From positions 257,947-321,946 of the forward strand of contig JBBHKE010002782.1 in assembly GCA_037447655.1 (NCBI GenBank): 64,000 nt of DNA. The letters run 5' to 3'. The translations under genes were made by a program, and so were the position numbers. Below, one piece after another: positions 20,846 to 32,415 of this stretch (positions within the stretch are counted from its first letter, which is position 1; every line of letters starts with the position of its first letter). Under the pieces are notes generated by a model. The model was not told where the DNA came from and did not search any database. It worked only from the letters and a program-made list of their open reading frames with translations. This stretch comes from Zygnema cylindricum. Its lineage: Eukaryota > Streptophyta > Zygnematophyceae > Zygnematales > Zygnemataceae.

Positions 20846-22030
20846 AATTCCATCCTTACTTACACGATCTTGTTTTGTCTTTTCTTCCTTTGCTAAGTCC
20901 ATGTGTTTCGGAATAATTTGTTTCTTTGGGCATATTCATTTATTATTTCTTGCAGTATATATTCTTTGTCCTCCGATTGTGGTCACAAATACTATACATA
21001 TGTAATGGTCATTCATTTTCTGGTGTTTTTCGGCGACCCACGCGGGATGTGATGCATGCCATTCACGGTTGTACTGTCATGCACAACAGCTCTCATGCCG
21101 TAAGACGTCAGCAGGTATTGTGATTATATCGTGTACTAATTGATGTTTCGGTGACGTGATAGGTACATATCCGAAGGTACAACTAGAGATTCGTACGGGA
21201 CAAAGGTCGAAATATACTCTCGTACGGCACCACGGGAACACAATATGAAATCAGCGTGGAACTGGACCGCGGTACGGCATCAAACGTCAGAAATTCAAAC
21301 GGCTATAAACTTGACAGGTGTCTGAAGTCATGAACCCTTGGAGGTTCATGCATCATTTTTGCTTAGCTTAGGGAGGGTTTTTATCCTAAAGGTGTAGATG
21401 TAAGGCAGTCTGAGGCGGCCAGGCAGCGGTCATCTCTTGAAACTAGCAGTGTTTTAACATACAAACCTGCCTGCTCAAAGACATGTAGGAATTAGTGTAG
21501 CCGTACGGATTAGTGAGAGCATAGGATAAATGCCATTTGGCGAGATAGTAACCTTTGCAAATTAAGTACGGGAATCCAACATTGGAAGGTTGTCGTTTTC
21601 TGACAAACATTATTCTCGGGATTTGTCGAACTCTACTGTTAGGGTTTCACCTGAATATTTAGTGGCAGGCTAGTTTTTGAGTTAGGGTTTTTCCTTTTTC
21701 GGACCCATAGTTTCATGCTAGTAATTGTCTCTGAGCTTCTCTTTTTATTTGTTTTAAGACCTTACCTAATCTACCGGCGCAAGCCAGCCTGCAAGGTTTC
21801 CCTTCAGACTATTTTATACATGCTGTGATTTGTGAATTGTGTTTGTGGACTTGGCGTTTTCTTGCTGTCTAGACGCTGACCGCACGGGCTGGTACTCACC
21901 TTGTCTGGCCTTGGAGGAATGCCGGTTTTCTTGGCTCTTTTATCCGGCTAAGGAAGGCTTCTTACAAGCTGATTAGACTCTTGTAGGGAATATTGATGAC
22001 TTCAGGGCCTAGTGGCTACTATCGGAAATA
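20845..22030 (+). repeat. LTR-like repeat of G2, first copy (1186-bp period)
   Basis: The sequence starts GAATTCCATCC right after the polypurine tract. Its first 239 bp recur at 22031-22268, so the unit is 1186 bp if the two copies are tandem LTRs. It contains about ten GTAC sites, several in GTACGG context (21190-21500), and a TATA-like GGCTATAAAC at 21300. It lacks an obvious TG start, so the exact LTR boundary is uncertain. No open frame of note lies in it. Confidence 0.6.
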
Positions 22031-22268
22031 GAATTCCATCCTTACTTACATGATCTTGTTTTGTCTTTTATTTCCTTGCTAAGTCCATGTGTTCGGAATA
22101 ATTTGTTTCTTTGGGCATATTCATTTATTATTTCTTGCAGTATATATTGTTTGTCCTCCGATTGTGGTCACAAATACTGTACATATGTAATGGTCATTCA
22201 TTTTCTGGTGTTTTTCGGCGACCCACGCGGGATGTGATGCATGCCATTCACGATTGTACTGTCATGCA
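22031..22268 (+). repeat. Second, truncated copy of the G2 LTR-like repeat
   Basis: This 238-bp stretch is a close copy of 20845-21083, with about half a dozen differences. It stops at GTCATGCA, where minus-strand gag debris begins. Confidence 0.85.
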
Positions 22269-25200
22269 AGACATTGTTCCTCCATCTTCCTAGTTTTAGT
22301 TGTCCTATAATTTTCGAATCCAGGAGGCAGTTTCTTTGCGGCTGGTGGAGGTGGGTTTGTAGATTTTATCCTGAGACCTATGTTGTCGTTCAAGATGACG
22401 ACCCTGGGGGTGAAGGACAGAGGTCCAGTAGTGTTCTTGTTGTTGTCTCGTGGAGCAAGCTTTTGCCTGTCCCTTTGCTGCGCCAAGGTTGAGTTGCGGA
22501 GCTACTTGCGATTGTCCCCCACACCGACATTCCAGGCTCTCGAAAGGAAGGTCTGTGCGTGATGTGCTTTAGGAGGTTCCATGTCCCACCCCATCACCTG
22601 GTCATCGTCTTCGCCCGCAGCGGTTTCTTGTTCAAGCTCCGCCAGCTTCTGTAGTAATTCATGTTTTCTCCAGTGGAGTTTTTGGGCGGCTGTCAGAGCG
22701 GGAGTCCTGGAGGGAGATCCTTATCGCAGTGCTGCCAATTTTGTAGCCATGGCTACCATTTGCAAGCTCTGCTGTTGGATGATAACCTCCGGGTTTAGTC
22801 GGGCTTGACATGTTGGTTATCGTTCCGGGTTCTCCGGGGTTTGGCGTCCCCAAGGGTAAAGAAGCTGCAGCGGGAGAGGATTCACGGCAGTTTCACCTTC
22901 TCCGGTGAACAGTGCATATTGTATCATCTCTTTCGGAACTCCATTCTTTCGGAAGCACTGCCCTTCCTTGTGACCCATGAAACCGCAAGCCACACACTTA
23001 GAGCCCTCAGTAGTATATTTGCCTTTCAATTCATTGGAGATTTGCGCGTCATCGAATTTTCAGAGTTTTATCTGTCGCAACTGGGCTTGCGACATCTTTG
23101 CAGTTTCAGATCGTGCAGTCGGCCAGTAATTTTATTTGTTAACCTTAGTTTTGTCGTCCGACCCTCCTCCTTGCTTCCTTTCTTGCTGCCTCTTTGTCAT
23201 TTCAGCAATCTCTTTCTCCCATTTCTTCTGCTTAAGAGCTAATTCCGGTTTGAGCTTCTTGGGGCATCGCTTCCATCCATGACCTGTTTGTTGACAGTTT
23301 AAACAATTATAGAGGAAGACACGATCATCGGCCCCCATGGCGAGTTCAGATCCGCTATCCACCACGTGTTTCCCTTAAGCTTCCGCAAAGCTAAGAGGTC
23401 GGCCGACTCTTTATTTTGAGGAGGCATTTCTCCAGCAAATCCTGCAAAGTTCCCTCAAGTTTTTCCGGTTACCACCTTTTCCTGGGCCTCTCGGTGGACA
23501 AAGTGATCATAAAGCTTCATTGCGGCCAGAGAGATTTCCTTGGCGGTTGGATTGAAGTCCTAGATGGCCTGTCCTGCAATCCTATTATCCAGGGCTGCTT
23601 GCCCCATCTGTCCGAACGAATTTCGGACGGCGATGAATTATTTGGTTGCCATTGTCCGGAGATCAATGGTTAAGAGTTTGGTCTTTTGACAGAGGCTAGA
23701 CAATCTGTTAAAAAGAGTCTGGGGTGTTTCACTCTTTTGGCAACGGAATTCCATGAATTCCTTGATAGCAGATTCATTCCTCTCGGAGTAAAGGAGTCTC
23801 CAGGCAATCAAAAGAGTGGTACAAGGGGTTGGGTTTGGAACCATCCGAGTGGATGCCCTGGCCTCATGGATGGCCTGAAGCTGAGCGACATAGGCTCGTC
23901 CTTGTGCCTGCAGTTTCATGTCCTCTGTGAAGAGGGCGGTGACAAGAGCGGCTGCAGCGCAGCTTAGTCTGCTTCCGCCTGCAAGACTGCCTCATCAAGG
24001 ATAGGGTCTGAAATTTTGATACTGGGAGCCATCACGAGAGGTTGTAGCTCCTTATAATCAGCCAAAGCGCCACCAGCTAGATAATTTACCATCACGGGGA
24101 AAAGCGTGGTTTTGAAGTCATCCGAAATGGCTCCGCCCCTATATTTGTTGATTTCGGACTAGGTGAAAGATTTCCACAGCAATTCAAAATTTGAGAAAGC
24201 GATTCCTGGACTATCTCCCGTAAAGATCCTAACGTCCCCCATTTCTTTTTCCTCCTCTGCAAGGTTGGTGAACTGAGAAGAGGATGGTCCGGTTGAGCTG
24301 ACAAACTGAACCGGTGAAATTACCCTTGGATCTGCGTCGTATGGCTCGGGGCCGCCTCCTTCTCCGGTAGAAGGAGCTGCCTGACGAGAGATGGGCACCC
24401 CCCCCAATGAAGAAGTTGCAGCTACTGGTGATTTAGCGGAAAAACTTGTATTTCCCTTGGGGTTGTTTCTTGGGAAAGAAGAGACTATCACCTTGGGGAA
24501 AGATGTCTGAAATTCTGCTCCTCTATACCTAGGAGAGGCTTGTTTTTCCCGGAGTACTGTTTCCACCGAGGGGATTTGAAAAAGTGGTTTGACCAACGGG
24601 GTCCTTTATGGATAGGTGGAGAAGGGGATGGAGATGACTGAGGGCTACGAGCAAAAGGCGTCTGTTTCCTTGTACGTCTTCTAGAGGCCTCTGGTGGAGG
24701 TGTTCCTTCGCTAGAAGCAGGAGAACGCTGGTGAGGAGGAGAGTAGGCAAGACGTCGTATTTGTATGGTAAGACAGGTGGGCCCGGGGACCCACGGACTA
24801 CAGCAGCCGGAGAAGCGGATGGAGAAGGAGAGGATGCCTGAGGTGGTGATGGTGGACGAGTGGAAAGTCCGAGGGAAATGTGTTGTCTCCGGTCGCGTTG
24901 TAATAACACCACGGCCTCCGCAGTTGAAGACCCAGCCACTGAGACAAAAGTAGGACGCTCAGTGGTGGCGGCTGCAACATTACTCGTTAGATCTACACCC
25001 ATCCCCTGTTTGTTAGGTCTTGTTGTTTCCCCCCCTTCCGCTGAAGAGGAGACTCCGGTCTAAGTTCCGAGGAAATCCCGGGAGCTTCCGTCTCTGTAGG
25101 GGTTGTCTGCACTGTAGGTTGTCTCTCAGTAGAGGGACCTGTCTCTCTAGGAGGAGCTACCTGTCCACAAAGGATCCCTCTTGATATCCGATAAGCCTCC

Positions 25201-25670
25201 CTTATGAGGAACAATTCTTGTTCGAGGGCCCTCTTCCTCTCTTCTTTAAGAGCTTCCCAATCGATGGTGACGCGTCCAACCCTGGCAGTAGCTTGACTCT
25301 GGGATCGCAAGATATCAACCAATTTTTGTCTACTGCTCACCACCCTTCAGAGATCAGCAATCCCCAACCCCGGTACCTCGGGATCGGTGGGTCTAGAACG
25401 CCAAAACCACTCTAATGGTCGAACAGCCGGAGCAGATGGAGACTTTGAGCTCGTTGAGGTGGAATGGGAAGGGAAGAACGTCTCCGCTTTAGGTCGCGGA
25501 GCAAACCTGCCCTTGCGGTCCCGATGATCAAACCTTTACCCCCTCTTTGGCTCGAGTAACCCTCGCTTGCTGGTCCCTTCCCCGGCCATTGTTCGAGGGA
25601 TCACCCCGTTGTGAGCCAGCCTGCTGGTTGCGGTGTCCTGAGATGGGGTGGGTTGCTGGTATGAAGTTGA
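22269..25670 (-). pseudogene. Gypsy-type gag remnant with two zinc knuckles
   Basis: On the minus strand this is a broken gag-like region. A Pro/Ser-rich stretch (24530-25000) and a charged helical piece (VTIDWEALKEERKRALEQEL, near 25250) are followed by a capsid-like part. That part includes IAFSNFELLWKSFT near 24160 and WRLLYSERNESAIKEFMEF near 23780, a typical retrotransposon gag pattern. Two CX2CX4HX4C knuckles follow: CLNCQQTGHGWKRC at about 23264-23305 and CVACGFMGHKEGQC at about 22951-22996. Stops and frameshifts are frequent. No pol follows, because the sequence ends at the G2 LTR copy. It could be the lost 5' part of an element like G1, but I cannot prove the link. Confidence 0.7.
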
Positions 25671-25672
25671 TG

Positions 25673-27540
25673 GTCAGCTCTCGGACGAATTGCTAAGTAT
25701 CTCCACTACACCTCCCACTGGGCGTACTACTCTGGCTCGGTCGGACTTGTTGTTTTTGAAAAGTTAGTTTCGTGCGAACACGGCGTTTCGTGCGTACGCG
25801 ATGTTTCGTGCGTACGCATTTACGTGATATACTGTGGAGGTTCGAAAGGATTTGCGGATTGGGGGAGTAAGTGTACGAGCAAAATTAAAGTGACGTGTGA
25901 GTAGCGCGAACAAACATTTGAAAATGTACGGCGGATCGCGAAGCGATCCGATATGAAATGTTTAAAATATTTGAATTGTACGCCGACGGTACGGAGCGTC
26001 ATATTTGGATTGTTGTACTTTATTTGACACAGGCGGCATTTGTCCCAAATGACGCGTACTTTTCATGTGACACGTCGCATCTCGTACAAATGACACGGTT
26101 ACGGTACGGCTAGATTTGGATAACATGACGTCGCTTCGTCAAGTGGATTTTGAGACCACGGGGCGCGACATCAAGGGTGCCGAGCAAGAGGTACGGACGG
26201 TGGATATAGGCCGCCGTTATTTTTCAAATAGTGGGGACGCGAAATCGCGTCATTCACAAGAATCATATTTTGGACGTCCCGGATTCTTTGACGAAAATCA
26301 AGGAGTTTCGCTGAGTGACTCAGCATGACTCAGCATGACTCTGCATAGGATTTTGTGAGATTGTGTGTACTTCAAAATATTTGAAACAACATTGTCTTGT
26401 CTTATGTGTATTAATAAAATAGAATTGATTGTGATATTTATTTTTATGTGGTCAATCAGGGTCTCGACACTTTAATTTATGTGTCGCGTTTGCAGACAAG
26501 TGTACGCTTACGATTGCTTGACTTTCAGGTGTACGCTTACGATTAGTTTGATTTAATGACAGTTACGTAATTTACGTTGGTTATTTTGACACTTAGTGAT
26601 TTGTTAACAGCTCACAAGTGTATATATAGGAATGAGCTTTGTTAGAAATTAATCATCAATGCTGGTTAGTAAAGTGGGGACAGAAGATGTAGACTTTTAG
26701 GGTTGCCGATTAGGTCATGCATTTGAATGATATAATGATTATACCTTGATTATACTCTTGTTTATGTGTGATGCATTTGTTTTTATTATTTATGTTATTT
26801 TATATATGTTTTATATGCATTGTTTATGCATTTGTCCTAGGGTTTGTTTATGTCGATTATTCCATCAAACCTTAGATATTGTCATAGGGTTTATTTATGT
26901 TGATTATTCCATGAAACCCTAAATGTTGTTGTATGTTAAATGGAGGATGCATTTCAAATGATTGTTCATTGGCCTAGCTTCGCTTAGCTTTTTGCATGAT
27001 ACTTTGGGTGGCTTCTGCGGTCTATTTTAGACCAAAGAACAACAAGACTTGGCTACCCGCTGCACCAACTCATTCTTAACCTTCAACTCATGGAGATCAT
27101 GAAGGGCTAAGATTTCTTTGCGACCTGGCCGGTTAGGATCGGCCAGGATCTCATGATCTATGTACATTTCTGCTATCAGTAACTTAGATCGCGTATAGCG
27201 ACCGATCTCGGGAAGTTGACTAGAGACAGTTTCTTGTGGGCCAACCCATTTCTACGGCTTTTTAGGGGATAAGGGCGGCCTCTCCGCCTTCTCCAAAGCC
27301 CTAGCTCTGGCCGACTCGAACAACGTTGGGAAATTCTCGGGGGAAAAGACAGGTGGAGGTGGAAGAGAGAACTGCTTCTCTAGGTGCGTCGGAGGAGTGT
27401 GGACGGCAACCTCTAGAGGCATCTCTCCCTTCAAAAACCGCTCTATGTGTACAGGTGAGCCGAGGGGGGGTGCTTCCTCGGGCACATGTGGCTCTTCCTC
27501 TTGGGCCACCGCTTCTTGCCTCTTCGCTCGTCCGATCTAA
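25673..27540 (-). pseudogene. Minus-strand reading frame split by a solo-LTR-like insertion
   Basis: A minus-strand frame from about 27540 encodes an acidic, Pro-rich protein part (EEEPHVPEEAPP, FSLPPPPVFSPENFPTLF). After one in-frame TAG near 27250 it continues through ILADPNRPGRKEILALHDLHELK to the right edge of the inserted unit at 27045. Removing the unit and one duplication copy lets the frame continue on the left side to a TGA at 25673-25675. It probably belongs to the N-terminal part of the same gag-like region, but I do not recognise the family. No ATG start is evident. Confidence 0.5.
25748..27044. repeat. Solo-LTR-like unit with TGTTGTT/AACAACA ends
   Basis: This 1297-bp unit has 7-bp perfect inverted ends (TGTTGTT...AACAACA). 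It is flanked by GGACT (25743-25747) and AGACT (27045-27049), a 4-of-5 target duplication. Its left 600 bp resemble the reverse complement of the solo LTR at 30191-31196. It contains about eleven GTAC sites and a 10-bp tandem TGACTCAGCA (26316-26342), a GCN4/AP-1-type bZIP motif. Its orientation and parent element are unknown. A non-autonomous TIR element is the alternative. Confidence 0.7.
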
Positions 27541-27576
27541 CACCTGGAAGATCCTTATCCTGAACTTCTCCTCCAC

Positions 27577-28872
27577 CTATAGCTGACTGGAGAAGAAGAT
27601 CTAAATCCCCTTATAAAAGTACTCCGCCCTGAGCACCAATCCTCTTTAACCTAAAGAGACTGGTGGTTGTTTTAGTACTGTGACGGTCTGTTGGAAGCCT
27701 AACAAAAATCCTCTCAAAATCCACTATTTTGGTTCAAAAGATTCTCGTAATCGACCTCGGAAGAAACCCAACCAGAGCCCCAAAAAGGACTACCAAAGAG
27801 AGAACCTAGATGCTTCCACTCAAAAAAATCAAAGGATAGAAATATAAAAATGCTGTCTTAGAATTAACAATATCACCTTGCCCTTAGAAAAATAGAGGAT
27901 AAAGTTAGAATGTAGAATAATAGCAAGCAAGCTCAACCTACCCCCAAAGTGTAACGTGGACATCCCAAAAGTAGATGAAATCTCCCCCTGAAAACCCCGG
28001 AACAGGTAAGGCCTCCTTAACTTCTCGATTTCCGCGACCCGGAACGGGCAAGACCCTTCTTGGTTTCCAACAAACACCAGTCCCCAAATCGCCCAAAACA
28101 GGAAAGACGGTGCCAACAACCCAACCAGACTACGATTTCCACAAAGGACGGATGCAAACCAAGATGGCAATAGGGTCACAATCACATACAAAACAAAAGT
28201 TCTCCACAAGAAAGTTTGCTAGAATTTCTAGGGTTTTTCTCAGGAGATAGTACTGAAACAACAACCTGTCTCCCTCGGCCCCAAGTGCCTTACACAAGCC
28301 AAGTTTGTCCTACCGATAGTACCAAAGTCAAAGCAATACCAGGAGCCAATCACTGGCCAGGAATTGATATCGTACAGAGATAAGACAAAACAGGTTGTAC
28401 TACACTCAGGGCAAAAAGTTAGGCGACTATCTCCGGCTAGATTAGAAGCCACGTGTTTTTCTATGACTTAATCCTGAGCAACAAAGTTCTAAATTGATGT
28501 GAAACGCCTAACTTTGACTCACATTAATAAATGCTCTACCCGGCTGGTGGACCTGAATTAACGTCCTACTGAAAGCCAACAGCAAAATCTACAAGACTAT
28601 CCCAAAATTTACGTGGCGTTCCACAATGTAGCCCCCAATGGGACAGTTGGCAACTGGTCACATGTAACAGGATGGTAATCTTTGGAACAGAGTAACTCCG
28701 TCGTGTAGCCTCCGTTAGGCGCAAAATAAAGTGCGTTCCGTTCAGTTAAGAAAATAGAAGAATCTGATTCAGCTGAATGCGCTCCTTTCCCCGTACTTTA
28801 ATGCCGTACAGAGGAAAAAGGCTCGCGAAGCCTTGGTAAGATAAAAGTGGTGCCTGTGAAGCACACGAGCTT
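27577..28872. other. Unassigned sequence between gag debris and element G
   Basis: There is no open frame with recognisable content. On the minus strand near 27640, TGGTGCTCAGGGCGGA could be a gypsy primer site ahead of the gag debris, with LTR sequence to its right. No CA end abuts it and I cannot name a tRNA. Sequence up to about 28872, where copia homology begins abruptly, remains unexplained. Confidence 0.3.
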
Positions 28873-30190
28873 GACAGTGGACTATCCACCTAACCGAAAA
28901 TCCAATCCGTTGTAAGTGGGTTTTCAAATTAAACTTGAATGCGGACAACACCATTGAGCGTTACAAAGCCCGATTAGTGGCAAAAAGGATTTTCACTGAA
29001 AGAATGAATCGACTACGAGGAAACCTTTGCCCTGGTCCTCAGATTTCCCTTCGTCTGCATACTTCTCAGTTTGGCAGCAGCGAAAGACATGGAGGGGCAC
29101 CAGATGGACATCAAGATTGCCTTTTTGCATGGAGAATTGGAAGAGGAGATCTTCATGCGACAACCCAAAGGATTTGTGGAGGAAGGAGAGGAGAGTAAGG
29201 TATGTCGGCTAATTAAATCTCTTTACGGTTCGAACCAGGCGCCTCGACAGTGGAATAAGAAACTTGATGAGTTTCTTACCGGTTCGGGATATATCCGGAT
29301 CAGCTCAGATCACTCAATCTATGTTTTTCAAGATGAGGAAGGTGTTATATTTAATGCAAATTATGTTGATGATTTGCTTGTTTTAATTAAATCAATGAAA
29401 AAAATTAATAAAATGAAAACCGATCTTAAGGGGAGATTTGAAATGAAGGATATGGGGGAAGCAAAATATATTTTGGGAATTCAAGTAGAAAGAGACCGAG
29501 AAAGAAAGATTATAAGATAGACTCAAAAGGAAGCAATAGGGAACATTCTGGAAAAATTTTAAATGGATAAAGCAAATAGTTGTACAATTCCAATGGAGTT
29601 AAAGACGCGAAGTGATGGGAGTGACAAAGAAGGAGTCATAGTCTTAGATGAGGAATTAAGTCCTGAAGAACAAAAGTTCATGCAGACTATTCCTTACAGA
29701 CAAGTACTGGGAAGCCTAATCTATTTTATGAATTATAACCCGGCCAGATTTAGCTGCGACTGTAGGATTGCTGAGTAGAAGTCTAAATGCTCCCACTAAT
29801 AAGGATTGGGAGGCAGCTTAGAGAGTCCTTAGATATTTGACAGGAACTAGGGATATATGGTTGCATTTGGGTGGGGAGAATACTGACATCATTACTTGGA
29901 GTGATGCCAGTTATGGTGATGCTCCGATGAGGAGATGTACTTCTGGATATGGATTATATGTGGGTGATGGGGCTTGCTGTTGGAGTAGCAAAAAGCGAAA
30001 GGTTATTGCTCAGTCCACCATGGAGGCTGAGTATATGGCCTCTTGCTCTGCTGTAAAAGAATTGATGTGGGTCAAGTCTTTGCTTGGTGAGCTTCGTCAC
30101 CTTAAGAGTGGTGTGCATAAAATTTTTTGTGATCATCAGGTAGCAATCGCTATTTTTTCCAATCCTAAACATCACTTTAAAGCTAAACAC
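28873..30190 (+). pseudogene. Copia element G: reverse transcriptase and RNase H, 5'-truncated
   Basis: Homology to subfamily I pol starts abruptly at GTGGACTATCCACC and runs through the reverse transcriptase (NYVDDLLVL box near 29365, DIKIAFLHGELEEEIFMRQP near 29105) into RNase H (TWSDASYGD, STMEAEY, CDHQVAI). Several frame changes (near 28990, 29750 and 29820) and stops (29518, 29560) break it. It is interrupted at 30190 inside the last RNase H block by a solo LTR, and the final 50 codons continue at 31202. Gag, protease and integrase are missing. Confidence 0.92.
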
Positions 30191-31196
30191 TGTTGTCTAT
30201 AGCCTATTTCAGCCATGGACTAAGCTCGGAAGCACCACAGGCTACCCCTCAAACAGTTGTGTTTCAAACATCACATATTACTCCAAAATGAACAGAATCA
30301 TCTCAAACTGCACCAATATGCAGTATACCACATACAATGTAAATTCCCAAAGTTACAGCCAAATCCACTAAGAAATCTAGAAGATATGAGCTCTAGAGTT
30401 TCCCAAAAATAGCTCACAGCTTCACAAACTAACCACTTAGACTGCTCACAGAATCTTACACAGATATTGGAATACAATGAAACTTCACACACATATATAT
30501 TATATATCATTAAATAACTCCACAAAGTTTCACATGAAAGAACCAAACAGAGTGATGACACCAACAGGTCAAAGATGCAGAAAACAGTTTGCCATTGCTT
30601 TGAGAAATTTGAATGCGATCAATAAGAATAAACTAAGTCCTATGATTTATACACTCAGGCTCACTACTGATTGTACGGAGGCATCCAGCCGTACACTAAC
30701 TACCAGCTACCTCTATTAACGTTAGTATACCAGAATACATCTATATATTGTCAGAATGAGTCAATCTACACTAATAACTAATACACATAAAGATTAACCA
30801 ATGTTATTTCAAATATTTACACGTACACGCAATCTAACAGAATCGTATGCTGAGTCACTCAATGAACCGATGTCATGTCATCCAAATCAACCTTACCGTA
30901 ATCGCGTCCTTTGAAATAAATCTGACGTGTCACATAAAAGGTACACGTCATTTGCTATAAATGTTGTATGTCGCATTAGATTCCGTACGGCTGGCGTATT
31001 CTTTTAAAACATTTCGAATACTAATCGTCGGATCGATTCACGATCCGCCGTCCATTTCCTAGCGCATTCCGCACCACTTAATTCGTCCATTCATTTTACT
31101 GGTACACTTAATTCCCCCAAATTACGTACGCCTCATACCGTATTATCAAGGCTACATTAAAATGGGTGTGTACGAAATTAAGTCTTTAAAACAACA
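30191..31196. repeat. Solo LTR in element G, duplication AACAC
   Basis: This 1006-bp unit starts TGTTGTCTAT and ends AAAACAACA. It is flanked by perfect AACAC duplications (30186-30190 and 31197-31201) that sit in the codons for KAKHM of the RNase H. Its right part, reversed, matches the unit at 25748 onward over about 350 bp, including GATCCG repeats and many GTAC sites. It is not a copia LTR of subfamilies I-V. Confidence 0.88.
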
Positions 31197-31201
31197 AACA
31201 C

Positions 31202-31366
31202 AAGGACATTAGACTCAGCTTTGTTAGAGAGAAAGTATAAAAAAAAAATCAGTTTAGAGTACCGACCAGATAGCGAGATGGTAGCAGATATGATGACCAA
31301 ACTTGTGCCTTCCCCTAAGCTAATTTTTTGCATGGAGAAGTGTGGTCTGAAATTAAAGATTGACTA
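31202..31366 (+). pseudogene. Element G: end of RNase H
   Basis: This continues the RNase H cut at 30190: CATTAGACTCAGCTTTGTT reads as the IRLSFV block, then MVADMMTK-type sequence follows, with a frameshift in the A run near 31240. It ends at the AAATAAAGAGAG polypurine tract, a decayed form of AAATAAGGGGAG. Confidence 0.85.
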
Positions 31367-31380
31367 GAAAATAAAGAGAG

Positions 31381-32415
31381 TGTAGAAATTGATGGTTCTT
31401 TTAGTATTTTTTAGGTCTAAATTGGAATACAAAAAGAAGCCAAGGCAGTCCGCCTCTAACTTCTCTCTCCAACTCCCACACTTGTTGCAGTCACTGAGAA
31501 GTTGGAGAGGAAGCTACAGCCATGGCTACCTAAGCTATCCACAGGTTTACGGGAAATAGATTAGTTGATTTACGGATAGGTAGGTTTATTTTCTAAAAGG
31601 AGTATGTCGGAACCAGGATTTGATCCTGGTACGTGGCGACCGTCAGAACGCAGGTAGCCGGTAGACTTATCCGTTAAGTCTAGACATTAAGATACATATA
31701 AGAGAGTTTGATATTTATTTAAATGTTGCCACGTAGGAAAATTTATTTAACGGCGCACAATTACGGATACATAGATCCAGTTATGTAAACGTACGGATTT
31801 TGGTATAGATTAAAAACGAGTAGCGCACATTTTGTTTCTTTTACGGCTGCGGTTGAAATATGCTTCAATCAGACGGCCGAAAAGAAAGCCGAGATCGCAA
31901 AAGAGATTCTCGGCGGTTTTTGGTCATCGCCACATCGGATGACACGTGGCACGATTACGTTGGATCACGGCATCTCCGGGAATTACGAGACCGAATCCGG
32001 ATATGATATGTGTCGACATTTAGGCCATGTCGTACAATATCCGTACATAAAGTACACCGAGCGCTGTACTTTTGTGTACAGCAGTATAATATGATTGGTG
32101 CCGTACACCAGTAGATACAGTTTTAGAGAGAGATATGACTTAGAAAAAATTGGTAGATAGGACCCTCTCTCTAGAGAGCTTTTGTACTAGAGGTCAACTT
32201 TGACCCTCCATAACTTAATTCTCAGGGGAGCAAATTCAGAGATTCTTTTTGCTATCGACTCAAGAGAGTCTTGCCTTCACAAAGGTGAAGGTGGTCACTG
32301 TTTTTGTTCGCCAGGGTGGAAGTTATTCGTGCTGAAAAAAAAAAGGGTCAGGGTTAACCTAGAGGCTTTGTGTGAGCTACTTACTCTGAGGTCTTATGGA
32401 GGTCTCAGAGTTGCA
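31381..32415 (+). repeat. 3' LTR of element G (subfamily I)
   Basis: The LTR is 1035 bp, from TGTAGAAATT to GAGTTGCA. It contains a CACGTGGC box near 31942, a GTAC cluster near 32030-32110, and a TATA box decayed to TGTACTAG. It also has the inverted repeat GGTCAACTTTGACC at 32192-32205 and the leader hairpin GACTC-AAGA-GAGTC. The antisense module has its B-box match GATCAAATC (minus) at 31617-31625 and a perfect 8-bp D-arm-like stem TAGACTTA/TAAGTCTA near 31660-31685. Confidence 0.9.

Noticed and set aside
25748-27044. A second gypsy LTR forming a pair with 30191-31196 around one element
   Set aside because: The two units are in opposite orientation, only partly similar, and each has its own target duplication, so they are independent insertions.
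27252-27509. A separate small acidic, proline-rich gene
   Set aside because: It has no ATG start, is preceded by stops, and its frame continues into gag-like debris across the inserted LTR-like unit.
32200-32415. Reading frame running out of the element G LTR into the unknown frame as a fusion gene
   Set aside because: The LTR part of the frame is not conserved as coding in other LTR copies, and the LTR-borne ATG is in another frame. The overlap is accidental.
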